A stretch of DNA of 39,441 nucleotides from contig JANWZM010000030.1 of assembly GCA_025054635.1 (NCBI GenBank), positions 1-39,441 on the forward strand, written 5' to 3'. A program made the translations under genes and the position numbers. The notes below the pieces were generated by a model. The model ran no database searches, had not been told where the DNA came from, and saw only the letters and a program-made list of their open reading frames with translations. Within the stretch, counting starts at the first letter, position 1; every line of letters begins with the position of its first letter. Source of the DNA: Thermoflexales bacterium. Its GTDB lineage: Bacteria; Chloroflexota; Anaerolineae; J036; Brachytrichaceae. Of this stretch, positions 32,607-39,441 are shown in pieces.

Positions 32607-33458
32607 ATGCCGCGCTATATCCGCGACCCGTATGAGTTTCCAGGTGATGAAGACCTGCCGCTCTACGAGGGGCGCGTCCGACGCCGCAAGCCTGTCGTCT
32701 GGCCGATCTATGCCTTGGGTTTAGTCGCGGTTTGTGTTGCAGCCATACTTGGTGTTGACTGGGTGCAGGGGTGGCAAGAGCAGGACGAAAGCTGCGTGGG
32801 CTGCCACACGCCACAGCACGAGGCTTACCTCGATCGCGCTCGTGCAGCAGTAGCTGGGGCCGTTCCAGCCGATCTATCCAGCCATCACTACCAGCACCTG
32901 CACGGGACAGGGGCTACTCTGCGGTGCATTGACTGCCACCGTGGCGACCATGGCACGCGCGCCCGCGCTGAGACGCTATGGCTAAGCGCTCGCATGACTG
33001 CACGCTGGCTCGCCGGCGTTGACGATCGCACTCTAGAGAAGACCACACTCACGCTCACCGTTCGCAGCGGGGTCACTCAGACTGTGCCCCAAACATTCCT
33101 GGCGCTGAGCGAACCGCACCTGTCTAACGATGGATGCGTGCAATGTCATCAAGACACGCTGCTCGTCGCTGGCATGGGGAATCACACCCACAACATGCTC
33201 CCCCAGGCGTATGCCTTGTGGGCGAACGGCGCGCGGCTGATACCTCCTCGCGATGACCCGGATCCTCAAACGCTGATTGCGCGCGGGCTTGTGCGCTACC
33301 CGACGACGCTGTACTGCTCAAATTGCCATCAAACGCATCGCAGCATTGACGCGCCGGGTTACTTGGATTGGCTCAACGTCGTCAAGCCTGCTTGCGAGCA
33401 ATGTCACCGCGAGGTCGGCGCAGGTCCTGCTGAAGTGCAGCCTCCTGCGGGCGAGTGA
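32607..33458 (+). CDS. Membrane-anchored pentaheme cytochrome c
   Basis: A 283-residue protein with a cytosolic N-terminus, one membrane anchor (about 29-52, PVVWPIYALGLVAVCVAAILG) and an extracytoplasmic domain with five CxxCH heme c sites: CVGCH, CIDCH, CVQCH, CSNCH, CEQCH. Extra His residues (HHYQHLHG, GNHTHNM) could be distal ligands. The N-anchored layout is like NapC/NrfH-type quinol-to-periplasm cytochromes, but the spacing is not a clean match, so the electron partner is unknown. It follows lgt by 17 bp and is convergent with the DUF4230 gene. No cytochrome c maturation genes are in the window. Confidence 0.85.
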   Translation: MPRYIRDPYEFPGDEDLPLYEGRVRRRKPVVWPIYALGLVAVCVAAILGVDWVQGWQEQDESCVGCHTPQHEAYLDRARAAVAGAVPADLSSHHYQHLHGTGATLRCIDCHRGDHGTRARAETLWLSARMTARWLAGVDDRTLEKTTLTLTVRSGVTQTVPQTFLALSEPHLSNDGCVQCHQDTLLVAGMGNHTHNMLPQAYALWANGARLIPPRDDPDPQTLIARGLVRYPTTLYCSNCHQTHRSIDAPGYLDWLNVVKPACEQCHREVGAGPAEVQPPAGE

Positions 33459-33468
33459 GCTGGCGGGA

Positions 33469-34209
33469 TCACTCACGGATGAACTCAACGCGCTGGTAGC
33501 CCGACAGGAGCAGCACGCGCTCGACGGCGATTTCCGCATTTCGCTGCGCGTCGTCGAGCAAACCGCTTTCAACTGCAGCCTGTCGAATTGCTTGCAGCGC
33601 CTTATCCCGCGCTTGGGTTTCTAACTCTTTTGTCTCGGGCAGCAGCAGCAGATTTGTGCGGTCGTACACTCGGGTAGCGCACGGGTGATTGGCGTCGTCA
33701 ATTAGGTAGGCATCAAGCAGCCTAGCGCGTGGCAAACGGACTTGCACTGTCACGCCGTCCGTGCTCACGCGCACATCGGCTTCGCCGAGCTGCGATAGGT
33801 CAACCCCTGCTTTGACGCGCCCACAGGCAATCAGCACCAAGCGCTCGTAGATGACGTTGCCGACACGCGCTTTCTCAGCCTCGACAACAGTTGACATCAG
33901 GGTTTGAGCCGTGGCGAGTTCGCTCACCGCGCGCACTTGAAGCAGCGCAGGCGGCCTGGGCATAAGCGTCGGCGTGGCATTCGGTAGCAGGGTGCCAACC
34001 GCGCGGATGGGGTTGTTGCGTTCGACGAAACCGATCACCTCGCGCACGGCTGAGAAGATCAACACGGCAGAGATGATCGTCCCGAGCGCCAATATGCCGC
34101 TGCCAATCGCGCAGCCCAGCACGATGGGTGAGGGCTGTCGTGCGGGTGGTGGCGGTGGAGGCAGCGGCTCAGGCAACGCCGGAGGTGCGTTGCCGGGCAG
34201 TTCAGACAT
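33469..34209 (-). CDS. DUF4230 domain protein, membrane-anchored
   Basis: A 246-residue protein: a proline-rich cytosolic N-terminus with a run of seven Pro, a membrane helix (about 30-55, VLGCAIGSGILALGTIISAVLIF), and an extracytoplasmic domain. The latter has SELATAQTLMSTVVEAEK, LVLIACGRVKAGVDLSQL and VQVRLPRARLLDAYL, matching the DUF4230 pattern. Function of the family is unknown. The ATG at 34209 overlaps the stop of the glutaredoxin-like gene (ATGTCTGA); a longer start at 34233 is rejected. The two genes are probably co-translated. Confidence 0.8.
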   Translation of the reverse strand: MSELPGNAPPALPEPLPPPPPPARQPSPIVLGCAIGSGILALGTIISAVLIFSAVREVIGFVERNNPIRAVGTLLPNATPTLMPRPPALLQVRAVSELATAQTLMSTVVEAEKARVGNVIYERLVLIACGRVKAGVDLSQLGEADVRVSTDGVTVQVRLPRARLLDAYLIDDANHPCATRVYDRTNLLLLPETKELETQARDKALQAIRQAAVESGLLDDAQRNAEIAVERVLLLSGYQRVEFIRE

Positions 34210-34492
34210 CCTGCGCCTGAGGCACAGCTGCAAGCAACCCTAGCTTGCGCGCGTGCTCTTCTAGCTTGCGTGTGCTAGGCTCAACTAAGCGCGAGCCGTC
34301 CCAAAACACAATCGTCGGAATGCTGCGCATTCCGTTATTGACTGACTTAACGTATTCTTCGGCAGCCTTGTCCTTGTCAACATCAATCCATTCATACGGG
34401 ATGTTGTTGTTGTCAAACCAGCTTCGCGCACGGCGCGTGTCGCCACACCACATCGCGCCGTAAAACTTGATCGTGCCAACGGTCTCAGCCAT
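34202..34492 (-). CDS. Glutaredoxin/mycoredoxin-like protein with a monothiol-type CGDT site
   Basis: A 96-residue thioredoxin-fold protein. The start TIKFYGAMWCGDTRRARSWFDNNNIPYEWIDVDKD gives the first strand and the active site; the cis-Pro region is RSIPTIVFWDGSRLVEPS. The usual second active-site Cys is replaced by Thr (WCGDT), so it would act by a monothiol mechanism if it is a reductase. The protein is short and soluble. Start at ATG 34492; a GAGAGGG lies 12 nt upstream, rather far. The 3' end overlaps the DUF4230 gene. Confidence 0.85.
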   Translation of the reverse strand: MAETVGTIKFYGAMWCGDTRRARSWFDNNNIPYEWIDVDKDKAAEEYVKSVNNGMRSIPTIVFWDGSRLVEPSTRKLEEHARKLGLLAAVPQAQDV

Positions 34493-34733
34493 CGCTCAAC
34501 TACCCTCTCTACATATGCTCCCTTTTGGGATTCTAACAACGCCTCTCATCGTCTGAGGATTGGCAAAGAGCGCCAGGGCTGCGCAGCGAGCGTGGATTGG
34601 TACAGCAATCCGTGCGACTGTGCGAATGCAGGTCTGGTATGTTGGGTGGAGTGCGTTGTCTCGCAAGGTGTAAGCGAAGTTTAAGGTTTGTTCTGCTCGT
34701 CCCAGGTTAAACTGAGAGGGAAGAGAGGGCAGG

Positions 34734-35426
34734 GTGCAGATTGAGCATATGCCCATGGTCGAAGTCTCTCCTGCGGTTGAACAAGCTCGCGCCCAGATTG
34801 CAGCGATCGGTCGTCTGCTCTACGAGCGCCGGCTGACGGACGCGGCTGGCGGCAACATCAGCGTTCGGGTTGGCGACCTCGTTTGTCTCACCCCGCGCTA
34901 CAGCGGCTCGAAGCGCCGCTGGCAGCTTTGCCCAGACGACGTGCTGGTTGTTGACCTGGAAGGCAATCGCCTCGCCGGCGAGGGTGATCTCTCGCGCGAA
35001 AGCAAGGTTCACTTGCGGCTTTACCGTGAGTTTCCCGACGGCACAGCCGTTATTCACGCGCACCCGCAGCACGTGTTGGTGTTCTGTGTTGCGCGCCAGC
35101 CCATCCCGCCCGTGTTGGAGGCAACGCTGAAGTTCGGCACGATCCCTGTTATTCCCTTCGCCCCTGCTCACAGTGCTGACCTTGCTGAGTTCGTCGCGCA
35201 AGGCTTGCGCGGTCAGGAGGCGCGCATCCGCAAGCAAGCCGCGGCTGTTCTCGCCCCGTGGCACGGCATCTTCTGCATCGGCAAAGACTTGGACGCAACT
35301 TACGACGCGGTTGAGCGCATCGACACCAACGCCCGGCTGATCTTAATGAGCCGGGCGCTGATAACCCCAGAGCAACTTGCCCGCGAGCAGGCAGCACTGC
35401 TCGAGGCGGTAGCGAAAAGTCACTAG
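34734..35426 (+). CDS. Class II aldolase/adducin family protein
   Basis: A 230-residue zinc enzyme of the fuculose-phosphate aldolase group; the sugar substrate is unknown. Visible are LTDAAGGNISVRVGD (phosphate-binding GN-S), SRESKVHLRLYREFPDGTAVIHAHPQHV (acidic catalytic region and the HxH zinc pair), and PWHGIFCIGKDLDATYDAVERID with the third His, where NHG is more usual. The GTG at 34734 has GAGGG five bases before it; ATG codons at 34749 and 34755 are alternatives. Its TAG shares the bases CTAG with the leuS stop on the other strand. Confidence 0.85.
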   Translation: MQIEHMPMVEVSPAVEQARAQIAAIGRLLYERRLTDAAGGNISVRVGDLVCLTPRYSGSKRRWQLCPDDVLVVDLEGNRLAGEGDLSRESKVHLRLYREFPDGTAVIHAHPQHVLVFCVARQPIPPVLEATLKFGTIPVIPFAPAHSADLAEFVAQGLRGQEARIRKQAAAVLAPWHGIFCIGKDLDATYDAVERIDTNARLILMSRALITPEQLAREQAALLEAVAKSH

Positions 35427-38110
35427 ACCACTAGGCTGAGCAACTTGCCCGCGACGTAGTGCACTTGCTTCGGCGCGCCGCCGTTCAGGAACTTGCGCAC
35501 AGCGGGTGAAGCGAGCGCTTGCTCAAGGATGTATGCCTCGTCCGCATCGGCGGGCACGGTCAAACGGTCGCGCACTTTGCCGTTAACCTGAACAACAATC
35601 GTGATTGACTCAGCTTTTACTGCTTCTGGGTCAACCTTGGGCCAGGCTTGCTGAGTGATGCTGTATGGCTTACCCAGGCGACACCACAGCTCCTCAGCAA
35701 TGTGGGGGGCGATCGGCGCTAGCAAGCGCAGCAGGATGTCAATCGCCTCGTCCCACTCTGGCGTGTGGTGCAGCCCCGCGTCGCGCGCCTTGTATAGCGC
35801 ATTCGTGAACTCCATCATCGCTGAGACAACTGTGTTGAAGGAAAACGCCTCCAAGTCGCGCTCATAGCGTTGGATGGTCTGGTGGGCGATGCGGCGCAGC
35901 TCACGCGCGGTCATCTGGGTCGGCGCGCCCTTGTCCACGTCTGGGTAAAGCACGATGCGCCAGACTCGGTCCAGCCAGCGGCGCACGCCGGGCACGCCCT
36001 GCGTGTTCCAAGGCACGGTCTTCTCGAAGTCGCTGATGAACAACTCGTAGCCGCGCAGCGCATCTGCGCCATGTTCAGCGATCACCTCGTCAGGTGTGAT
36101 CACGTTCCCCTTGGACTTGCTCATCTTCTCGTAGTACTCGCGCCCGTGCTCGTCCACTTTCTTCTGGGGCGAGAGGATCAAGCCCTGGTTGCGCAGCACC
36201 CTGAACGGTTCAAAGAACTTGACTACGCCCAGGTCGTAAAGCACCTTTGTCCACATGCGCGAGTACAGCAGGTGCAGCACCGCGTGCTCTGCGCCGCCGA
36301 CGTAGACATCGACGGGCAGCCAGTAGTCAATCTCCTTCGGGTCACCGATCGCCTTGTCGTTGTGGGGATCGGCAAAGCGGATGTAATACCATGACGAGCA
36401 TGCCCATGTCGCCATGGTGTCGGTCTCGCGCCTGCCGTTTGGCGCGTTGACAAACTCAGGGATGCTCTCCAGCGGCGATTCCCCGTTCGGGCCAGGTTCG
36501 TATTCCTTGACTTTGGGCAGCAGGAGCGGCAATTCATCCTCGCGCAGCGCGACAGGACCATCGGGGGTGTGCACAATCGGGATGGGCGTACCCCAGTAGC
36601 GTTGGCGGCTGATCAGCCAAGGGCGGATCTTGTAGTTCACCCGCCGCTTGCCGATGCCTCGCTGCTGGCAATATGCAATTGCGGCGCGGATGCAAGCGCA
36701 CCCGTCCTCGCCTGTGCTCATGCCAGTGAGCGGGCCGCTGTCAACCATCACACCGTTCTTGTCCTCGTAGGCACGCTCCATCGTTGTTGGGTCCAGCGTG
36801 CGGTCAGGGGGCTGGACGACGACCTTGATCGGCAAGTTGAATTTGCGGGCGAACTCGAAGTCGCGCTGATCGTGCGCAGGCACAGCCATGATCGCGCCGG
36901 TGCCGTAACTCATCAGCACGTAGTCCGCCACCCAGATCGGGATGCGCGCGCCGTTCACTGGGTTGATCGCGTAGGCGCCTGTGAACACGCCTGTTTTCTC
37001 CTTGTCGGCAGCCGTGCGCTGCTCCTCAGTCTCGCCCTTGGCGAAGGCGACATACTGTTCAACGGCTTGGCGCTGGTCTGGCGCGGTGATCGCCAGCGTG
37101 AGTGGGTGCTCGGGCGAGAGCACCATAAACGTCGCACCCCACAGCGTGTCTGGGCGAGTGGTGAAGACAGGGATCTCGGCGTCGTGCCCATCAACTGGGA
37201 AGCGCACTTCTGCACCCTCGCTCTTGCCGATCCAGTTGCGCTGCATGGTGATGATTGCCTCAGGCCAATCCACCGTGTCCAGGTCGTTAATCAGGCGCTC
37301 GGCGTAGGCGGTGATGCGGAAGAACCACTGCTTGAGCGTGCGCTTAATCACTAGCGCGCCACTGCGCCAGGCACGCCCATTCTCCACCTCTTCGTCTGCG
37401 ACGACGACCTTGTCTACTGGATCCCAGTTGACGGTGCTCTCGGCTTGAAAGGCGAGGCGGAAGTGGTTGAGGTAGTCATTCTGCTCGCGGCGGCTCATTG
37501 CGCGCCACTGTTCAGCCGTGATGGGCGGTGTGCCCTTGTCAACCACACCAACGTGCTCTGGATGGTCGTCAATGTAGTCAAAAATGGCGTGTGAGCCGCG
37601 CTCAGCCAGTTCAGCCTCTAGCTCCGCGATAGGGCAAGCCTTGTCCTTGCGCGGGTCGTACCAAGCGTTGAACAACTGGATGAAGATCCACTGCGTCCAG
37701 TGGTAGTACTCGGCGTGCGCGCTGTTGATCAGCCGCGACCAGTCGTAGCTCAGCCCCATCAGCTTGTATTGGCGCACGTAGTTCGCCGAGTAGCGCTCAT
37801 TCAGCTCATGTGGATCCACTTTGAGCTTGATCGCTGCGTTCTCCGTCGGCAGCCCGAAGGCATCGAAACCGATCGGATGCAGCACGTTGTAGCCGCGCAT
37901 GCGATAGTAGCGAGCCAGCAAGTCAGTCGGCACATAGTTTCGAGCATGCCCAACCGACATCCCCTCACCCGATGGGTAAGGATAGAAGTCCAAGACGTAG
38001 TACTTGGGCTTATCGCACGCCGGCTGGGCGCGATAGAGCTGGTCTTGCTCCCATCGCGCCTGCCACTTCGGTTCGATAGACTGTGGGTTGTAGCGCTCGA
38101 TCTCGGTCAT
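35423..38110 (-). CDS. leuS: Leucyl-tRNA synthetase
   Basis: Charges tRNA-Leu. The 895-residue class I enzyme has the signature HIGH region as MSVGHARNY (first His replaced by Ser), GFDAFGLPTENAAIK, the CP1 editing domain with FTTRPDTLWGATFMVLSPEHP, YGTGAIMAVPAHDQRDFEFA, and the KMSKS loop as EKMSKSKGNVITPDE, followed by the anticodon-binding domain and the C-terminal VQVNGKVRDRLTVPADADE. The ATG at 38110 is used: the in-frame start at 38170 would lie inside the T-box motif and terminator of the leader. Regulated by the T-box upstream. It is convergent with the aldolase gene. Confidence 0.97.
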   Translation of the reverse strand: MTEIERYNPQSIEPKWQARWEQDQLYRAQPACDKPKYYVLDFYPYPSGEGMSVGHARNYVPTDLLARYYRMRGYNVLHPIGFDAFGLPTENAAIKLKVDPHELNERYSANYVRQYKLMGLSYDWSRLINSAHAEYYHWTQWIFIQLFNAWYDPRKDKACPIAELEAELAERGSHAIFDYIDDHPEHVGVVDKGTPPITAEQWRAMSRREQNDYLNHFRLAFQAESTVNWDPVDKVVVADEEVENGRAWRSGALVIKRTLKQWFFRITAYAERLINDLDTVDWPEAIITMQRNWIGKSEGAEVRFPVDGHDAEIPVFTTRPDTLWGATFMVLSPEHPLTLAITAPDQRQAVEQYVAFAKGETEEQRTAADKEKTGVFTGAYAINPVNGARIPIWVADYVLMSYGTGAIMAVPAHDQRDFEFARKFNLPIKVVVQPPDRTLDPTTMERAYEDKNGVMVDSGPLTGMSTGEDGCACIRAAIAYCQQRGIGKRRVNYKIRPWLISRQRYWGTPIPIVHTPDGPVALREDELPLLLPKVKEYEPGPNGESPLESIPEFVNAPNGRRETDTMATWACSSWYYIRFADPHNDKAIGDPKEIDYWLPVDVYVGGAEHAVLHLLYSRMWTKVLYDLGVVKFFEPFRVLRNQGLILSPQKKVDEHGREYYEKMSKSKGNVITPDEVIAEHGADALRGYELFISDFEKTVPWNTQGVPGVRRWLDRVWRIVLYPDVDKGAPTQMTARELRRIAHQTIQRYERDLEAFSFNTVVSAMMEFTNALYKARDAGLHHTPEWDEAIDILLRLLAPIAPHIAEELWCRLGKPYSITQQAWPKVDPEAVKAESITIVVQVNGKVRDRLTVPADADEAYILEQALASPAVRKFLNGGAPKQVHYVAGKLLSLVV

Positions 38111-38370
38111 AGCTTTTCTACAAGAAAAGCCCACCCATCCGCTCAGGGACGAGTGGGCTCGTGGTACCACCCTGATTTACTGCAGCGTGAACACGTGCTG
38201 CAGCCTCGTTGTTGCGCGGTAACGGGCGCACCCGTGCTTTTCAGGCTCGCGGACGAGTTCAGCCTACCGCGCTCCCCTATGCGCGCCTTGCCGAGCTCGC
38301 ACCCTCCTCGGCTCGCTGCGGGGATGGCTTACTGCTTCCGGTCGTCGCCTTGTTGCGCTATTCCTTTGCC
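38111..38370 (-). ncRNA. T-box riboswitch leader of leuS
   Basis: The minus strand carries the T-box sequence AGGGTGGTACCACG (38173-38160). UGGU fits the NCCA end of a tRNA with A73. Upstream is Stem I: AGTA (38333-38330) on the 5' side, a long helix with an apical part near 38290-38315, then GAACTCG with the specifier codon CTC (38257-38255) on the 3' side, flanked by CGGA/TCCG. CUC is a leucine codon, in agreement with leuS. A perfect 7-bp helix CTGCAGC/GCTGCAG (Stem III) comes just before the T-box. The terminator follows. Uncharged tRNA-Leu should stabilise the antiterminator and switch leuS on. Confidence 0.92.
38121..38159 (-). terminator. T-box-controlled terminator before leuS
   Basis: Arms 38159-38147 and 38140-38128 (13 bp with two G-U pairs), loop of 6, then TTTCTT in the minus direction. 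The 5' arm overlaps the alternative antiterminator pairing CAGGG/CCCTG with the T-box. Confidence 0.85.
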
Positions 38371-38376
38371 AGCCGA

Positions 38377-38404
38377 ATTGTACCCTACGCTGATCAAGGG
38401 TAAA
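38377..38404 (-). promoter_or_regulatory. Promoter of leuS
   Basis: TTTACC (38404-38399), 16 bp, TACAAT (38382-38377) on the minus strand. Transcription would begin near 38370, giving a leader of about 260 nt that contains the whole T-box. Confidence 0.65.
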
Positions 38405-38426
38405 CGGAAGGCAACCAGCCTCCGTT
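38403..38426 (-). terminator. Possible terminator of the M20 peptidase gene
   Basis: AACGGAGGC and GCCTTCCGTT pair with one bulge around a 5-nt loop on the minus strand, followed by TTTACC. The U-run is short. It separates the peptidase gene from the leuS promoter. The 38427-38514 stretch shows nothing else. Confidence 0.35.
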
Positions 38427-38514
38427 GGCAGATCCCACCTCTCTCGCTCACGATCTCACTTGTCCACCTGAGAGCCCCTGCGGTGCGGCAGTTCGTAGCC
38501 CAGCAAGCGCCGGC

Positions 38515-39441
38515 TTAGGCATGGGCAATTTCGTCGATCAGCGCGCCGACGTATCGCATGCCATCGTAGTAGTTCTGCAGGATGGCGTTTTCGTTCGGCG
38601 AGTGCGCGCGCGAGTCGGGATGCGCAATGCCCGCGCAAACGACCGGCACGCCGCCGATGAAGGACGACAGCGAATACATCGGTCCGCTGCCGGGGCTGAG
38701 CAAGAGGCGCACGGGCTTTTGCCCATAGACACGCTGCGCAGCGCGCTCGGCTGCCCTGACCATCGGCGAGTTGATGTCGCTGACCTCCGCTCGATACCCC
38801 CCGAGAAACTTGATCTCGATGTCGTCGAATCCATGGCGGTCAAGATGCTTGCGCAGCAGGTCGAGGACGACCTCTGGAGTGAGGTTCGGCACGAGCCTGA
38901 AATCCACTTTTGCGCTGGCAACAGCAGGCAGAACGGTCTTAACGCCCTGTCCTTGCCAACCGCTGGTCAAGCCGCAGATCGTCACGGTTGGCGCAAAGAC
39001 CAGGCGCTTGAGCGCCTCGAACCCGCTCACGCCGCCGACGAATGATTCGACGCCCCACTTCGCCTTCATCTCCTCTTCCTCGAAGGGCGTCTCGCGCAGC
39101 AGGGCTTCTTCCTCTGGCGTCAACGCGCGGACATGGTCGTAGTAGCCCTCGATGAGGATGCGCTCGTTGGCGTCCTTGAGTGTGTTCAACGCCCAAACGA
39201 GCCGCCAAGCTGCATTCGGCGCGATGGCGCCGTTCGAGGAGTGCAGGTCATGGCTCACGCCTTTTGCATGCAGCTCGACGTAACAGATACCCTTCACGCC
39301 CATGGTGAGCACGAAGCGCCCTTTCTCATCGAAGCCGCCAAACTCCCACAAGCAGCCGTCCAGCGGACTGCCGTCTGGCTTGGTCAGCCAGTCCTTGTGT
39401 TTCTCAACCCACGAGTGCAGATGAGGGCTACCCACTTCCTC
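38515..39441 (-). CDS. M20 family metallopeptidase (partial, N-terminus outside the window)
   Basis: The C-terminal 309 residues of an M20 (ArgE/DapE/CNDP-type) zinc peptidase. The frame is open to the right edge and starts there with EEVGSPHL, matching the conserved EE-GS segment that holds the catalytic Glu and a zinc-binding Glu. Further on are SHDLHSSNGAIAPNAAWRLVWAL (the lid/dimerisation region begins here), CGLTSGWQGQGVKTVLPAVASAKVDFRLVPNLTPE and the last zinc ligand in AGIAHPDSRAHSPNE. The length and the long insertion (about 80-150) suggest the dipeptidase branch. The GTG at 39435 is not a real start. Confidence 0.9.
   Translation of the reverse strand, partial: EEVGSPHLHSWVEKHKDWLTKPDGSPLDGCLWEFGGFDEKGRFVLTMGVKGICYVELHAKGVSHDLHSSNGAIAPNAAWRLVWALNTLKDANERILIEGYYDHVRALTPEEEALLRETPFEEEEMKAKWGVESFVGGVSGFEALKRLVFAPTVTICGLTSGWQGQGVKTVLPAVASAKVDFRLVPNLTPEVVLDLLRKHLDRHGFDDIEIKFLGGYRAEVSDINSPMVRAAERAAQRVYGQKPVRLLLSPGSGPMYSLSSFIGGVPVVCAGIAHPDSRAHSPNENAILQNYYDGMRYVGALIDEIAHA

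Noticed and set aside
37900-37990. LeuRS HIGH motif reading SVGH as evidence of an inactive paralogue
   Set aside because: All other catalytic and editing motifs are intact, the length is normal, and a leucine-specific T-box controls the gene; this looks like an accepted variant.
1-39441. CRISPR arrays, tRNA or rRNA genes, insertion sequences, prophage genes
   Set aside because: No regularly spaced direct repeats, no transposase or phage proteins, and no RNA gene signatures were recognised on reading either strand.

Overview
The window reads as a chromosomal segment of a GC-rich bacterium, most likely a member of the Chloroflexota (inference from the gene set, the style of the intergenic repeats and the gene order; no rRNA or other marker is present to prove it). 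It is densely packed and mostly housekeeping. No phage, insertion sequence, CRISPR array, tRNA or rRNA was seen.

Layout. Positions 1-1663 hold the tail of an unidentified gene, a repeat-rich spacer and a SAM methyltransferase. Positions 1664-5002 (minus) are a three-gene 2-oxo acid dehydrogenase operon (E1 alpha, E1 beta, E2) without E3. From 5521 to 10065 lie a voltage-gated-type K+ channel, a secreted golvesin-like-domain protein followed by a DUF2256 zinc-finger gene, and a tatC-DUF952 pair. mutS (minus) follows, with a clear intrinsic terminator. Then on plus come msrP-msrQ (periplasmic methionine sulfoxide repair), a second SAM methyltransferase and a YbjN-like gene.

The core is a 15-gene division and cell wall (dcw) operon read on minus from 31559 down to 16013: mraZ, rsmH, ftsL, ftsI, murF, mraY, murD, ftsW, murG, a CvpA-like membrane gene, murC, murB, ddl, ftsQ, ftsA. 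Most junctions overlap or are a few bases apart. Two usual members are absent: murE (ftsI and murF are only 20 bp apart) and ftsZ (a convergent ybjN-like gene follows ftsA). The mraZ leader carries a 10-bp-phased array of MraZ-box-like GTG repeats next to a good promoter.

Divergent from mraZ are lgt and a membrane-anchored five-heme cytochrome c. Then come a DUF4230 gene and a glutaredoxin-like gene (minus), a class II aldolase (plus), leuS (minus) with a full T-box leader whose specifier codon is CUC (Leu), and a truncated M20 peptidase at the right edge.

Regulation. Many single genes or operon heads have a TACAAT/TACACT-like -10 hexamer only 6-17 nt before the start codon, implying leaderless or nearly leaderless mRNAs. 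The two genes with long leaders, mraZ and leuS, are the ones with recognisable leader regulation. Several annotated starts were moved to match these promoters or strong ribosome binding sites.
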